DNA from: Saccharothrix sp. HUAS TT1
GTDB lineage: Bacteria > Actinomycetota > Actinomycetes > Mycobacteriales > Pseudonocardiaceae
Assembly (NCBI RefSeq): GCF_040744945.1
Contig: NZ_CP160453.1
Location: 6,448,001-6,512,000 of the forward strand
DNA length: 64,000 bases
Direction of reading: 5' to 3'
The notes beneath the pieces are model-generated. The model was given only the letters and a program-made list of their open reading frames with translations. It ran no database searches and was not told where the DNA came from. Below, piece after piece: positions 8,178-17,117 of the stretch; the first letter of the stretch is position 1; every line of letters starts with the position of its first letter. Made by a program: the position numbers and the translations under genes.

Positions 8178-8235
8178 CCGCGTCCGCTTCCCCTGACCAC
8201 GCCCGCTCCACTGACCACGCCCGCTCCACTGACCA
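8174..8235. repeat. 18-bp tandem repeat at the lipoprotein stop codon
   Basis: Two exact copies of CTGACCACGCCCGCTCCA occupy 8193-8210 and 8211-8228. A diverged copy (8174-8191) precedes them and contains the stop codon of the lipoprotein gene, and a 7-nt partial copy follows. Slippage here could alter the 3' untranslated region. Confidence 0.8.
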
Positions 8236-8251
8236 AGGCCCGGTCGCGGGG

Positions 8252-9328
8252 TCAGGTCGACCAGGGCGCCCCGCTGCCCGCCATGCTGCCGTAGAACGGG
8301 TGGCCCTCGGTGATCTCGCCCCGGCTGATCGTCCGCCCGGTGAACGCGGACGCGTAGACCGCCGCGATGAACTCCACGGTCGTCCTGGTGTCGGCGGTGG
8401 AGACCGGCGGCGGCGTGCCCGCGTCGAGCGCGTCGAGCACGGCGGTGAACTGCGCGGTGTGGCCGCTGGGCGTGTCCGCCTCGCCCGTCCACGCTCCGGT
8501 GACGAGGCCGGGTGCGGGGGTGAACGTCCAGTTGGTGTCGGAGTAGCCGTAGAGGTGTTCGAGGTCGACGGTGCCCAGTTCGAAGTCGAAGCGCAGCCTG
8601 CTGGTCTGGCGCGGTGAGACCAGCGAGTTGACCACGGTGGCCAGCGCGCCGGAGTCGAACCGCACGAGCGCGGCGGACACGTCCTCGGTCTCGGTGTCGC
8701 GGGCCTGGCGCGCGGCGACCGCGCTGACGCTGCTCCACGGCCCGAGGATCGACAGCAGCAGGTCGAACTGGTGGATGCCGTGCCCCATCGTCGGGCCGCC
8801 GCCCTCCAGCTCCCAACTGCCCCGCCACGGCACGGTGAAGTACTCGTCGTCGCGGAACCACAGAGTGTCCGCCGACGCCAGCAGCGGCCGCCCCAACGCG
8901 CCTTCCGCCACCAGCCGCCGCAGGCGGACCGCCCCGGAGCCGAACCGGTGCTGGAACACGGTGGCGACCGGCGCCCCGGCCCCCGCCTCGGCGGCCCGCA
9001 GCCGGTCCAGCTCGGCCAGCGACAGCACCGGCGGCTTCTCGACCAGCGGCGACGCGCCCGCCGCCAGGCACTCCAGCGCGAGGGGCAGGTGGGAGCCCGG
9101 AGGTGTGCAGAGGTGCACCAGGTCGGGCCGCTCGGCGTCGAGCAGTTCGGCCAGGCTCGCGAAGGCGGGCACGTCCCACTCCGCCGCGAACCTGGCCGCC
9201 CGCTCGGCCTCGACGTCGACGACCCCGATGAGCCGCGCCCGGTCACCGGCCTGGGCGATGGCCTCGGCGTGCGCCCCGGCGATGGCCCCCGTGCCGACGA
9301 TGGCGCAGGTGCGGGTACGAGTGGTCAC
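8252..9328 (-). CDS. Gfo/Idh/MocA-family oxidoreductase
   Basis: 358 aa from GTG 9328, which follows AGGAG at good distance and overlaps the cupin stop (GTGA). The N-terminal Rossmann fold shows CAIVGTGAIAGAHAEAI for NAD(P). It is followed by the family's VEKP motif (SPLVEKPPVLSLAELDRL, near residue 95) and a GHGIHQFDLLLSILG segment that carries the catalytic His of many members. The family oxidises or reduces sugars and cyclitols. It is the last gene of a three-gene operon with DUF6807 and a cupin, which suggests catabolism of an unusual sugar derivative. The substrate cannot be read from sequence. Confidence 0.85.
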   Translation of the reverse strand: MTTRTRTCAIVGTGAIAGAHAEAIAQAGDRARLIGVVDVEAERAARFAAEWDVPAFASLAELLDAERPDLVHLCTPPGSHLPLALECLAAGASPLVEKPPVLSLAELDRLRAAEAGAGAPVATVFQHRFGSGAVRLRRLVAEGALGRPLLASADTLWFRDDEYFTVPWRGSWELEGGGPTMGHGIHQFDLLLSILGPWSSVSAVAARQARDTETEDVSAALVRFDSGALATVVNSLVSPRQTSRLRFDFELGTVDLEHLYGYSDTNWTFTPAPGLVTGAWTGEADTPSGHTAQFTAVLDALDAGTPPPVSTADTRTTVEFIAAVYASAFTGRTISRGEITEGHPFYGSMAGSGAPWST

Positions 9329-10092
9329 GGAAGGTTCTCCTGGTGAAGTGGAGGAGCGGTGGGAGTCGCGGGTGGGCGCGGTCCTTCGCGGACGTCGTAG
9401 GGGCGCAGGCGTCCGCACATGCCGAACGTCCGCCCCGGCGCGGCCGCTTCGACCACGGCGGCCCGGTCGAGGTGCCCCGCCGTCCCCGCTGCCAGCGCGT
9501 TCGCCACCGCCAGGCCGGCCTCGGCCTGCCGGAGCGGCCCGTCGCGCACGATCGCGGGCCAAGCGGCGGCCCGCGCGCCGACCAACGCCGTCGCCGCGGC
9601 GTAGAACTCCCGCAGCGGCCCCAGGTCACCGTCGCGGACCGCGTCCCGGATTCGGACGAACCCCTCCACGGCCAGGTCACGGCGACGCCGCGCGTCCACC
9701 ACGCGTTCCGCCTCCGTCGCCCGCTCCGGCAACGTCGCCGCGGCGCGGTAGCGGTCCGGGTCGGCCAGCACGTCGGGCGGGAACGTCATGACCGCGTCGC
9801 CCGCCTCCGGCAGCCCGGCGTTGTCCATCAGCACCACCACCCGCAACCCGCCGTGGTTGACCGCGCGGTGGATGGTCCCGGGGGTGAACCAAACCACCGA
9901 CCCGGCACGGAGGGTGATCTCGCGGCAACCGTCGAGGGTCACGGTGTGCAACTCCCCCGTCCCACCCACGACCACGTAACACTCGGTGGAGGCCAGGTGC
10001 AGGTGCGGGCTGCCACCGACCACGCCGTCCGGCGCGGGGTCGTCGTAGACGTCGAGGAACGACAGCGACGCGCCGCCCGGGAACGTGCTCAC
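9325..10092 (-). CDS. cupin-domain protein
   Basis: 255 aa, GTG start overlapping the upstream stop (GTGA) and its own stop overlapping the oxidoreductase start. Residues 25-105 form one cupin barrel: HLHLASTECYVVVGGTGELH (the H-x-H...E metal-binding pattern) and VWFTPGTIHRAVN (second His). Residues 125-255 are an Ala/Arg-rich helical extension with no family I recognise. Cupins beside Gfo/Idh/MocA enzymes often are sugar isomerases or sugar-binding enzymes; the role here is inferred only from the operon. Confidence 0.75.
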   Translation of the reverse strand: MSTFPGGASLSFLDVYDDPAPDGVVGGSPHLHLASTECYVVVGGTGELHTVTLDGCREITLRAGSVVWFTPGTIHRAVNHGGLRVVVLMDNAGLPEAGDAVMTFPPDVLADPDRYRAAATLPERATEAERVVDARRRRDLAVEGFVRIRDAVRDGDLGPLREFYAAATALVGARAAAWPAIVRDGPLRQAEAGLAVANALAAGTAGHLDRAAVVEAAAPGRTFGMCGRLRPYDVREGPRPPATPTAPPLHQENLP

Positions 10093-11000
10093 CCCGCACG
10101 CCCGAGCACGTCGCGCACGGCGTCCGCCAACGCCGCCGCATCCCCGGCGCCGCCGTCGGCCACCCCGGCGCCGTAGCGGAACCGCACCACCTCACCATCG
10201 GCGACGACCAGCTCCTCGCTGAAGAACGGGGCCGGGTTGAGGCACGCGAAGTTCTCCGACCGGGTGAACCAGCGCGGCGGGTGGTGCGGGTTGGCCGAGT
10301 GGTCGACCACCAGGACCAGGGACTCCGCGTCGTCGCCGTCGTGCCGCCCGGTGAAGGCCATCCACTCGCCACGCCGACCGCGCAGCTCGTCGCCGCCCAC
10401 CCCGTCGGGCGACACGACCTGCCCACCGGTGAACGAGCGCGGCCCGCGCCAGAACAACCCGCCGTAACCGGCGTTCTCCCGGCCGCGGGTGGTCGGCGAG
10501 CCGAACGCGATGTCCCGCCCGGACGTGTTGGTCATCGCGGTGTCGAAGGTCAGCGCCCACGCCGCGGCCGACACCAGAGTCACCGCAACCGTGCGACGCT
10601 CGGTAATGATCGTCTGCCCGGATTGGGTGATCCATTCCAGCTCATGGGTGAACCACGCCGACCCGCCCTCCGCGCCGACGTCGATCACCCGTCGGTGCTG
10701 CTGCGTGCCGTTGTTGTCCAGCTGCACGTACGACCGGCCGTGGACGTAGGTCGGCCCGCCCCAGAAGTTCTCGTCCCCGACGTTCGGCAACGACCAGGCG
10801 ATGCCCTTGTGCCACACGTGGTCGTGCGGTCGGAACAGGCTCACCAACCGCCCCGCCCTGGTCCGGACGGGGTGCAGGAACGGCTTGGGCGACTCCAGCC
10901 GCGGGGTGTCGGGCACGTACGTGTAGTGGACGAGGTCCACCACCCCGTCACCGACGGTCAACGAGGACCCGACGTCGTGTCGGACCGCGAGTGCGCTCAA
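10089..11000 (-). CDS. DUF6807 (PmoA-like) protein
   Basis: 303 aa from TTG 11000, which has AGGAGA 7 nt upstream; a GTG at 11033 would add 11 residues with poorer signals. It shows the hallmarks of DUF6807: RPHDHVWHKGIAWSLPNVG near residue 57, GENFWGGPTY-type aromatic residues, and a beta-rich body ending in a FFSEEL segment. Such proteins recur next to Gfo/Idh/MocA oxidoreductases in saccharide-degradation clusters; the chemistry is not established. It is the first gene of the operon, coupled by GTGA overlaps to the cupin gene. Confidence 0.75.
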   Translation of the reverse strand: MSALAVRHDVGSSLTVGDGVVDLVHYTYVPDTPRLESPKPFLHPVRTRAGRLVSLFRPHDHVWHKGIAWSLPNVGDENFWGGPTYVHGRSYVQLDNNGTQQHRRVIDVGAEGGSAWFTHELEWITQSGQTIITERRTVAVTLVSAAAWALTFDTAMTNTSGRDIAFGSPTTRGRENAGYGGLFWRGPRSFTGGQVVSPDGVGGDELRGRRGEWMAFTGRHDGDDAESLVLVVDHSANPHHPPRWFTRSENFACLNPAPFFSEELVVADGEVVRFRYGAGVADGGAGDAAALADAVRDVLGRAG

Positions 11001-11059
11001 GGACCCATCTCCTCGCATCGGGGCGGCGGACACCTCGACCTTCGACCGGACGCCGCCGA

Positions 11060-11372
11060 CCGGTCAAGGGGACGGTCTCGACCGGTCGGGTCCTCGTGCT
11101 GGTGCACGGCGCGTTCGCGGACGGCTCCAGCCGGGGCCCGTCATCGACCGGCTGCGGGCACGGGGCGTCGAAGCGCTCGCGGTGAGCAACCCGCTGCGCG
11201 GCCTCGCGCACGACGGCTCGGTCATCACGCACGCAGACAGCAAACCCTCAACGCCAAGGCCCTCGTGCACGTGGCTGCGTTCGGCGTCGACAAGGGCGAG
11301 AGCGTGTTCGCCGCCGACCTCCCGGCCGAGGTCACCGCGGTCAGCCGGCCCCCGATCGCCTCGCTCTCCTGA
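11060..11372 (+). pseudogene. alpha/beta-hydrolase remnant
   Basis: Three fragments of one alpha/beta hydrolase lie in three successive frames. VLVLVHGAFADGSS (oxyanion-loop region) is in frame 2, VIDRLRARGVEALAVSNPLR in frame 1, and TLNAKALVHVAAFGVDKGES in frame 3. The central part with the nucleophile elbow (GHSYGG in relatives) is missing between the last two pieces, as is everything after the third. Two frameshifts and a deletion make it non-functional. The intact relatives are EstC-like esterases. Confidence 0.8.
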
Positions 11373-11392
11373 CCGACCTCCGGACCGGGAGA

Positions 11393-11424
11393 GCGGCGTG
11401 GCCGACCGAGGTCGGCCACGCCGC
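11393..11424 (-). terminator. terminator hairpin of the pectate lyase gene
   Basis: A 14-bp perfect stem around a 4-nt loop (CGAG) starts 6 nt after the pectate lyase stop. There is no T-run, as is common in high-GC actinobacteria. Confidence 0.7.
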
Positions 11425-11429
11425 GGCGG

Positions 11430-13025
11430 TCAGCCGATCTTCCCGACCCCCGCGCCCGCCATGACGGCGGCCTTCACGCTGTTCGGGTCGTCCAACGTGT
11501 AGGGGTAGTAGTCGCGCGGCTCCTGGACGGCGCCGCTGCAGTCGGGCTGGCCCGACTCGCCGACGAACACGTTGTTCCGCGCCACGCAGCGCCCGCCGGG
11601 ACCCGCGTAGCTGTTGCTCACCGGCTCCTCGACGTCCTCGAAGTAGTTCCCCTCCACCACGCAGCCCGAGTCCGCCTGGCACGCCACGCCGACGTCGGTG
11701 TTGTAGAGGTAGTAGTTGTTGAACATGTGCACCGGCTCGCCGAACCGGACCCGCGGGTTGCGCTGCGGCGTGCGGTCGAACCAGTTGTGGTGGTAGGTCA
11801 CCTTCAGCCGGCCGGTGTCCTGGGCGCCGTTGTCGTCGTCGTGACCCAGCAGCATGTTCTTGGTGTGCTTGTGGGTGTGGTTCCACGACACCGTGACGTA
11901 GCTGGAGCCCCGCTTGATGTCGATCGCGCCGTCGTAGCCGTCGGACAGGTCGTTGTGGTCGATCCACACGTGGTGGGAGAACATCTGCACGTTGATCGCG
12001 TCGTCCGCCCAGCCGCGGAACACCAGGTTGCGCACGATCACGTTGTGCACGGCGTCGGCGGGCGGCGACGTGACCTCGGAGACCGGCAGGCCGATGTTCA
12101 GCCCGCCGCCGGTCAGGCCCGAGGCCGAGCCGATGCCGACGATCGTCTTGTCCGACGTGACGTTGTGCATGGGGCCGGGCAGCGCGAGCATGCCGCGCAC
12201 GCAGATGTTCAACGGCCCGGTCTGGGCGATCGCGGCCAGGAACTCCGCCGCCGTGTCGACCTCGATCGTGGGTCCGCCCGCGCCGCCGGTGGTGCCGCTC
12301 TGGCCCCACGCGGTGACCGAGGCGAACCCGATCGGCCGACCCGAGGTCGCGCACGTGCCGGGCTGCTGCGTCGTGGTCGTCGTGGTCGTGGTGGTGGTCG
12401 GACCGCCCGGCCCGGCCACGTCGGTGACCAGCACGTCGTCGAACACCGCCCCGGCGTAGTGCGTCGCCAGGCCGATCCGACCGCTGCCGAAGGTGGCGTC
12501 GGTCGCCGTCACCACCTGGGAACCGTCGACGAAGCCGCGCAACGTGCTGCCGAACGCCTCCAGCCGCACGGTGTGCCAGGAGCCGACGGTCACCGAGGCG
12601 GGCGCGGAGGCCAGGGCGGTGAACCCGCCGCCGACCCGCTTGCCGAGCACCACCGAGCCCGCGTTGGACAGGCCGAGGTAGTAGTAGTTGCTCGTGTTCT
12701 GGGCCCGCGCGGTCACCGCGACGTGCCGGTTCGACCCGTTGAACGCGGTCGGCTTGACCCTGGCCTGCACCGACTGGCCGGACCACGCGGTGCCCGCCAG
12801 GGTCCTGGCGTCGGAGCTGGAGCCGGACTGGCGCAACGCCCGCGACCCGTCGGCGACCACCGACCAGGTGCCGCCGCTGGAACTCCAGCCGGACGAGTTG
12901 CCGTCCTCGAAGTCGTCGACGAACAGGGTGGCGGCCGATGCCGAGGGCACCACCAGAACCGCCACCGCGACGATGAACCCGCTCGCCACGGCGGCGAGCG
13001 ACGCTAATCTGCCGTGCTTGCTCAA
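11430..13025 (-). CDS. secreted pectate lyase (PL1) with LamG-like N-terminal domain
   Basis: 531 aa from TTG 13025, six nt after AGGAG. Order: signal peptide ending VVPSASA (about residue 30); a concanavalin/LamG-like beta-sandwich (about 33-190, DDFEDGNSSGWSSSGGTW...); a linker with ten consecutive Thr; and a right-handed beta-helix pectate lyase (about 215-531). The catalytic region shows HHVWIDHNDLSDGYDGAID (Ca-binding Asp residues) and RTPQRNPRVRFG, the Arg motif of PL1. It should cleave de-esterified pectin outside the cell. The front domain may bind carbohydrate. Inverted repeats upstream suggest LacI-type control. Confidence 0.9.
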   Translation of the reverse strand: MSKHGRLASLAAVASGFIVAVAVLVVPSASAATLFVDDFEDGNSSGWSSSGGTWSVVADGSRALRQSGSSSDARTLAGTAWSGQSVQARVKPTAFNGSNRHVAVTARAQNTSNYYYLGLSNAGSVVLGKRVGGGFTALASAPASVTVGSWHTVRLEAFGSTLRGFVDGSQVVTATDATFGSGRIGLATHYAGAVFDDVLVTDVAGPGGPTTTTTTTTTTQQPGTCATSGRPIGFASVTAWGQSGTTGGAGGPTIEVDTAAEFLAAIAQTGPLNICVRGMLALPGPMHNVTSDKTIVGIGSASGLTGGGLNIGLPVSEVTSPPADAVHNVIVRNLVFRGWADDAINVQMFSHHVWIDHNDLSDGYDGAIDIKRGSSYVTVSWNHTHKHTKNMLLGHDDDNGAQDTGRLKVTYHHNWFDRTPQRNPRVRFGEPVHMFNNYYLYNTDVGVACQADSGCVVEGNYFEDVEEPVSNSYAGPGGRCVARNNVFVGESGQPDCSGAVQEPRDYYPYTLDDPNSVKAAVMAGAGVGKIG

Positions 13026-13096
13026 AGGAGTCTCCTGTGTTGAACCGGGCGTTTCGCGCTCGATTCGGTCGGCCCGGCGCTGTTCACGGTGATGAA

Positions 13097-13134
13097 TGCG
13101 TTCACGCTGGTGAACGCACGTGCGAACGCGTTCG
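13097..13134. promoter_or_regulatory. LacI-type operators upstream of the pectate lyase gene
   Basis: A perfect dyad with 9-bp arms TGCGTTCAC and GTGAACGCA around GCTG (13097-13118) is followed by the perfect palindrome CGAACGCGTTCG (13123-13134). A further GTTCAC half-site lies at 13082. The CG-centred palindrome resembles LacI-family operators. The sites start 72 bp before the TTG start, where a repressor would cover the promoter. Confidence 0.55.
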
Positions 13135-13480
13135 GACGACGGCTGCCGACAAACGGAGGCGGCGGTTGGCGGCACGCTGATCGAAAGTGTGGTGAATCCT
13201 TGCGGCCGAAGGTAGAGGCTGGTTTCCGGAACGTCAACGCCGGGTTACCGGGCCGGTTCGGAATGTGATCGGGGAAAACGATCGCCTTGATCGACGCGGG
13301 CGAGCGCTCCCCCACGTCCCGTGGCTTGGGCGCTCCGACCGCCGCCGACCGGGCGGGAACCGCTCGGCGTCGTCGCCTCCCCCGGCGCGTCCGCCCGTCG
13401 GGCGGCACCGGGCCGACCCTTGCCGAAACTGTTTCGCAGGACATGGTGAAAAAGCGGCGCTAACGCCACCGCTACTCGCG

Positions 13481-13518
13481 GTTCGATGCCGTTCGACCGT
13501 TGTTCGATCGTCGTTCGA
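13481..13518. repeat. four helically phased GTTCGA repeats
   Basis: GTTCGA occurs at 13481, 13491, 13502 and 13513, spaced 10, 11 and 11 bp. All copies face the same side of the helix, 80-120 bp before the DUF6055 start. This suggests a cooperative regulator-binding array. Confidence 0.55.
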
Positions 13519-13599
13519 CATTACTCGAAAGGGTTTCCGACCGCACCGCCGACGGCTCGGGAATCGTCCCCGTGGAATCGACTGGAAGGTAGTTCAACG

Positions 13600-15242
13600 G
13601 TGCGCTCCTTCAGCACTGCGGGCGGGGTGAGGACGGCGTTCACCGCGTTGCTCGCCGGTGTCCTCGCGATAACCGTGTCGACCTCGCCCACCAGCGCGTC
13701 GACCTCGTCGTCCGCGTCAGCCGCGCCGGTCTCGGCGGCTGCCGCGAAGACCGTGCACATCCCGGCCAGGTGGACGCAGACCGGCGAGGTGCCCTGGGCG
13801 GCCGACCGCACCAGGGAATCGACGAACTTCGTCCTGCTGTGGGGTGAGCGGTCGGGCGCCAACCCGGTGGCCGCGCCCTCGCCGTACAACTTCGACCCGA
13901 ACAGCGTCATCGAGCAGCTGGAACGGCTCTACACGTTCTACGTGAACACCATGCGGTTCACGCCGGAAACCGGGTTGCTCGCCCAGCACAAGATCATCGT
14001 GATCATCACCCAGACCTGGGGCCGGTCGAACCTGGAGGCGTGGGCCACCGGTGGCTCGATCGACGGACGGGTGGGCATCATCAACATCGCGCCCGGCGCG
14101 GCCCTGCCCGGTTCGTGGGGCCTCGCGCACGAACTGGCCCACGTGTTCCAGAACTACACGTTCCTGGGACGGCCGGGGTACTCACGCGCTGGCTGCGGTC
14201 GGAGAACCTGTACTGGAGCTCCAGCAGGCACCACTACGGCAACTGGATGCTGGTGCAGTACATCAAGGACCGCGACGGCCTCGCGATGTTCAACCGCCTG
14301 TGGAACGAGGCGCGCGACAACGAGCACCCGCTGGAGGTCTACCGGCGGATCGCGGGCATCAGCCAGACCGAGCTGAACCGCCGCGTCGGCGAGTACGCGA
14401 CGCGCAACGTGACGTGGGACTACGGCAACCGGTCCACGTTGATGCCGTTCATCGACAACGTCTACGGCGCCGGGTTCCTCAACGCCTACAACGGCGGTTC
14501 GGTCGAGGCGGTCGACGCCGCCGCCGGGCACTTCCGGATCAACACCCGGACCGTGCCGTCGGACTACGGCTACAACAAGATCAAGCTGGTGGCGGCCGAC
14601 GGCGCGCTGGTGAAGGTGCGGGTGGAGGGCCACGCCGAGGCCGGGGCGACGGGCTGGACGTTCGGCCTGGTAGCGGTCCGCAACGGGACGCCGCGCTACT
14701 CGCCGCTGGTCGTCGGCGTCGACGGGCAGCTGACCTTCCAGCTCCAGGCCGGTGAGCGCGAGGTCCACTTGGTGGTGACCGCCACCCCGACGGCCGTGCC
14801 GCGCTACGCGTTCCTGGACGGCTACAACACCGCGCGCCGGTTCCCCTACGAGTTCCGGGTGTCCGGGGCGACGCCGTCGGGCTTCGAGCCTGGTCACGTC
14901 AAGCCCGCGCCGACCGGTGGCGGGCGCTGGCACGCCAACGGCGGCGGCTGGGTCGCCAACACCGCCACCGTCACCGGCAACGCCCGCATCGAGGGCCTGG
15001 GCTGGGTCAACGGCGGTGTGGTCGGCGGCAACGCGGTGGTGAAGGACAACGCTTTGATCCAGAACGGGGCGAACCTGTCGGGCAGCGTCGTGGTCGGCGG
15101 CGACGCCGAGTTCAGCACCGCCTGCGGGTCGGGCACGTACCTGGCGTTCAACCCGTCACGCGGGTGCGACGGCCAGGGCGGCGAGCCCGACGTCAACCCG
15201 GCGCACGGCACGTTCCCCACCTCGGACCTGTCGCTCAGCTGA
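13600..15242 (+). pseudogene. DUF6055 secreted metallopeptidase-like gene, frameshifted
   Basis: GTG 13600 follows GGAAGGT and encodes a signal peptide (TAFTALLAGVLAITVS). The first part (to about 14178) carries LAHELAHVFQNYTFLGRPGY with an HEXXH zinc motif. Near 14178 the frame changes from phase 1 to phase 3 and continues as LTRWLRSENLYWSSS to the stop at 15242. The join between GRPGY and LTRWL looks shorter than in related DUF6055 proteins, which suggests a small out-of-frame deletion rather than a single-base error. The C-terminus (about 14930-15180) has short Val/Asn/Gly repeats of a left-handed beta-helix. If the break is real, only a truncated protein with the HEXXH would form. Confidence 0.75.
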
Positions 15243-15278
15243 CGCCCGGCGCCACGGCGCGGTCGTCCCTCCGCGTTC

Positions 15279-16163
15279 GTGACCGCCGAGCTACCCGGCC
15301 TCCCCGGCTACCCGGACCACTACCCGAGCGGCGTCAACGATCTCGGGCAGGTCATCGGTAGCGCCCAGGGCGACGGCCGGGTGCACGCCGTCCTGTGGTC
15401 ACCGCGCGGCGGGGCGACCGACCTCGGTCCCGGGGCTCGTCGGAGCCATCAACCAGCGTGGCCAGGTGCTCGGGCTGGACAGCACGGGCATACCGAACAC
15501 GCAGCGGCCGTGGATCCGGTTCGGTGGCGAGCGGCAGGCCACCACTCCGCCCGGCGCGGCGTGGGCGCTCAGCCAGGTGATCAACGACAACGGCGCCGTG
15601 CCGCTGTACTACACCACCTCCGCCGACAGCCGGCAGCAACGCGCCGCCGTGTGGCACGCCGCCATCCGCTGCGCCGAGGCCGCGTGCACGAAGCTCGAAC
15701 CCGGAGACCGTCAACGAGGCCGGTGACATCGTCGGCGCTGCGCTGGGAGGGCGACGCGGTGACCGTGCTGTCCGAGACCGGCCGCGTCGCGCACGGCGCG
15801 CAATCCCGCAACGAACGCGGTAACGCGGTCGGCTGGGCGGTGGACGCCGCCGGCGACTCCCGCGCCGTGCTGTGGCCCGCCGGCGGCAAGCAGGTCGACC
15901 TCGGCGTCCCCGCGCCGTCCGAGGCGGTCGCGATCAACGAGCGCGGCGACGTGGTCGGCTGGACCTCGACCCTGGACCGCTCGGTGACCCGCGCGTTCGT
16001 CTGGAACGCGGGCCGGGTCACCTACCTCGACTCGCTGGGCGGCGACCGCAGCATGCCGGTCGCGCTGAACAACCACGGCGTCGTCGTCGGCCGGGTTCAC
16101 CACCGCCGACGGCGCCGGAAGGGCAGTCCGCTGGTCTCCGCCGTCACCACCCTGACGCGCTGA
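15279..16163 (+). pseudogene. HAF-repeat extracellular protein remnant
   Basis: Repeats of the type G-V-N-D-x-G-Q-V-I-G...HAVLW (HAF family) are visible, but in alternating frames. LPGYPDHYPSGVNDLGQVIG is in phase 3, LVGAINQRGQVLGLDSTG in phase 1, and phase 3 returns from ALRWEGDAVTVLSETG to the stop at 16163. At least two frameshifts interrupt it and no signal peptide precedes it. The 5' end may have been lost together with damage to the adjacent DUF6055 gene. Confidence 0.75.
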
Positions 16164-16208
16164 CTTCCCTCCCGCCGCCCTGGGCGACGGCTCGCCCAGG
16201 TCCGCTGG

Positions 16209-17117
16209 TCAGACCACCCTCGCGTTGCGGTAGAGCCGAACGGCGTTGCGCATCGCCATGGTCACCGTCATCGAGCCGACCCTGGGCACGAACACCGAGG
16301 CCCGGTCGACCACGTCATCGGCGAAGTTCTTCATCGTGGAGAAGTTCAGGCACACCGCACCCGGTTTGATCTCCTCCGCCCGCACCAGCGGGAAGTCACG
16401 GGACGGCACGCCGGTCACCACCACGTCGGCCTCGGCCAGGGCGGTGGTCCGATCGACCGCGACGGCGTCCACGTGGTGCCCCTGGATGCCCGCCGAGTGC
16501 CGGAACTCCAACGCGCCGGAGACGTCGAACGACGTCACCCGCGCGCCGTCGTTGGCGAGCATGGCGGCCAGCGGCCGGCCGACGATCTCGCTGCGGTTGA
16601 ACACGCACGCCCGCACCGACTCCAGCGGCGTGTCGCCGTCGCCGCGGAACGCGCCCGCCGCGCCCAGCAGCTTCATCACCGCGAGCGGCGTGCACGGCAG
16701 CACGGCCCGCCGGGTGCCCGCCGCGTCGACGAACCGCCGGTTCTCGTAGAGGCAGCGGCTCCAGAACGAGTGCAGGCCCTCGACGTCCTTGCGCGGGTCG
16801 ACCAACTCCCGCAGCCAGCGGTCCTGCTCGGGGTCGCGGACCGGGTAGTAGACGAACACGCCGTGCACCCGGTCGTCGGCGTTGGCCTCCCGCACCGCGG
16901 CCTCGACCTCGTCGGGGCGCGGCGTACGCAGGTCGAACTCGATCCCGACCTCGGCGCAGGCCCGCCGCGTGTACTCGGCGTAGGTGCGCGCGGGCCGGTC
17001 GCCGTCGACCAGGAAGCCGACGACCGTGAGGCGTTCCGGGATCGCCTCCAGGTCGGCGCGGATCTCGGCGCGGATGGACTCGGCCAGCACGGCCGGGTCG
17101 ATGGTGCGAGCGGTCAA
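16209..17117 (-). CDS. folD: methylenetetrahydrofolate dehydrogenase, FolD/Mtd1-like
   Basis: 302 aa from TTG 17117 with GGAGGGA upstream; the TTG overlaps the cyclodeaminase stop as TTGA. The folate-binding region has YAEYTRRACAEVGI and FVYYPVRDPEQD. The Rossmann part has FNRSEIVGRPLAAMLANDGA (residues about 165-185) and the C-terminus PRVGSMTVTMAMRNAVRLY. The wording VDPRKDVEGLHSFW and NRSEIVGRPLAAMLANDGA is closer to the monofunctional yeast Mtd1 type than to typical bacterial FolD. NAD-dependent dehydrogenase activity with cyclohydrolase supplied by the neighbour is therefore plausible. It interconverts 5,10-methylene- and methenyl-tetrahydrofolate. Confidence 0.85.
   Translation of the reverse strand: MTARTIDPAVLAESIRAEIRADLEAIPERLTVVGFLVDGDRPARTYAEYTRRACAEVGIEFDLRTPRPDEVEAAVREANADDRVHGVFVYYPVRDPEQDRWLRELVDPRKDVEGLHSFWSRCLYENRRFVDAAGTRRAVLPCTPLAVMKLLGAAGAFRGDGDTPLESVRACVFNRSEIVGRPLAAMLANDGARVTSFDVSGALEFRHSAGIQGHHVDAVAVDRTTALAEADVVVTGVPSRDFPLVRAEEIKPGAVCLNFSTMKNFADDVVDRASVFVPRVGSMTVTMAMRNAVRLYRNARVV

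Larger units (their letters stand above)
13026..13599. other. 574-bp divergent regulatory region, no gene
   Basis: Lies between the pectate lyase and DUF6055 genes, which point apart. I see no plausible coding frame. It holds two dyads near the lyase start and a row of four GTTCGA motifs near the DUF6055 start, listed separately. Confidence 0.6.
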
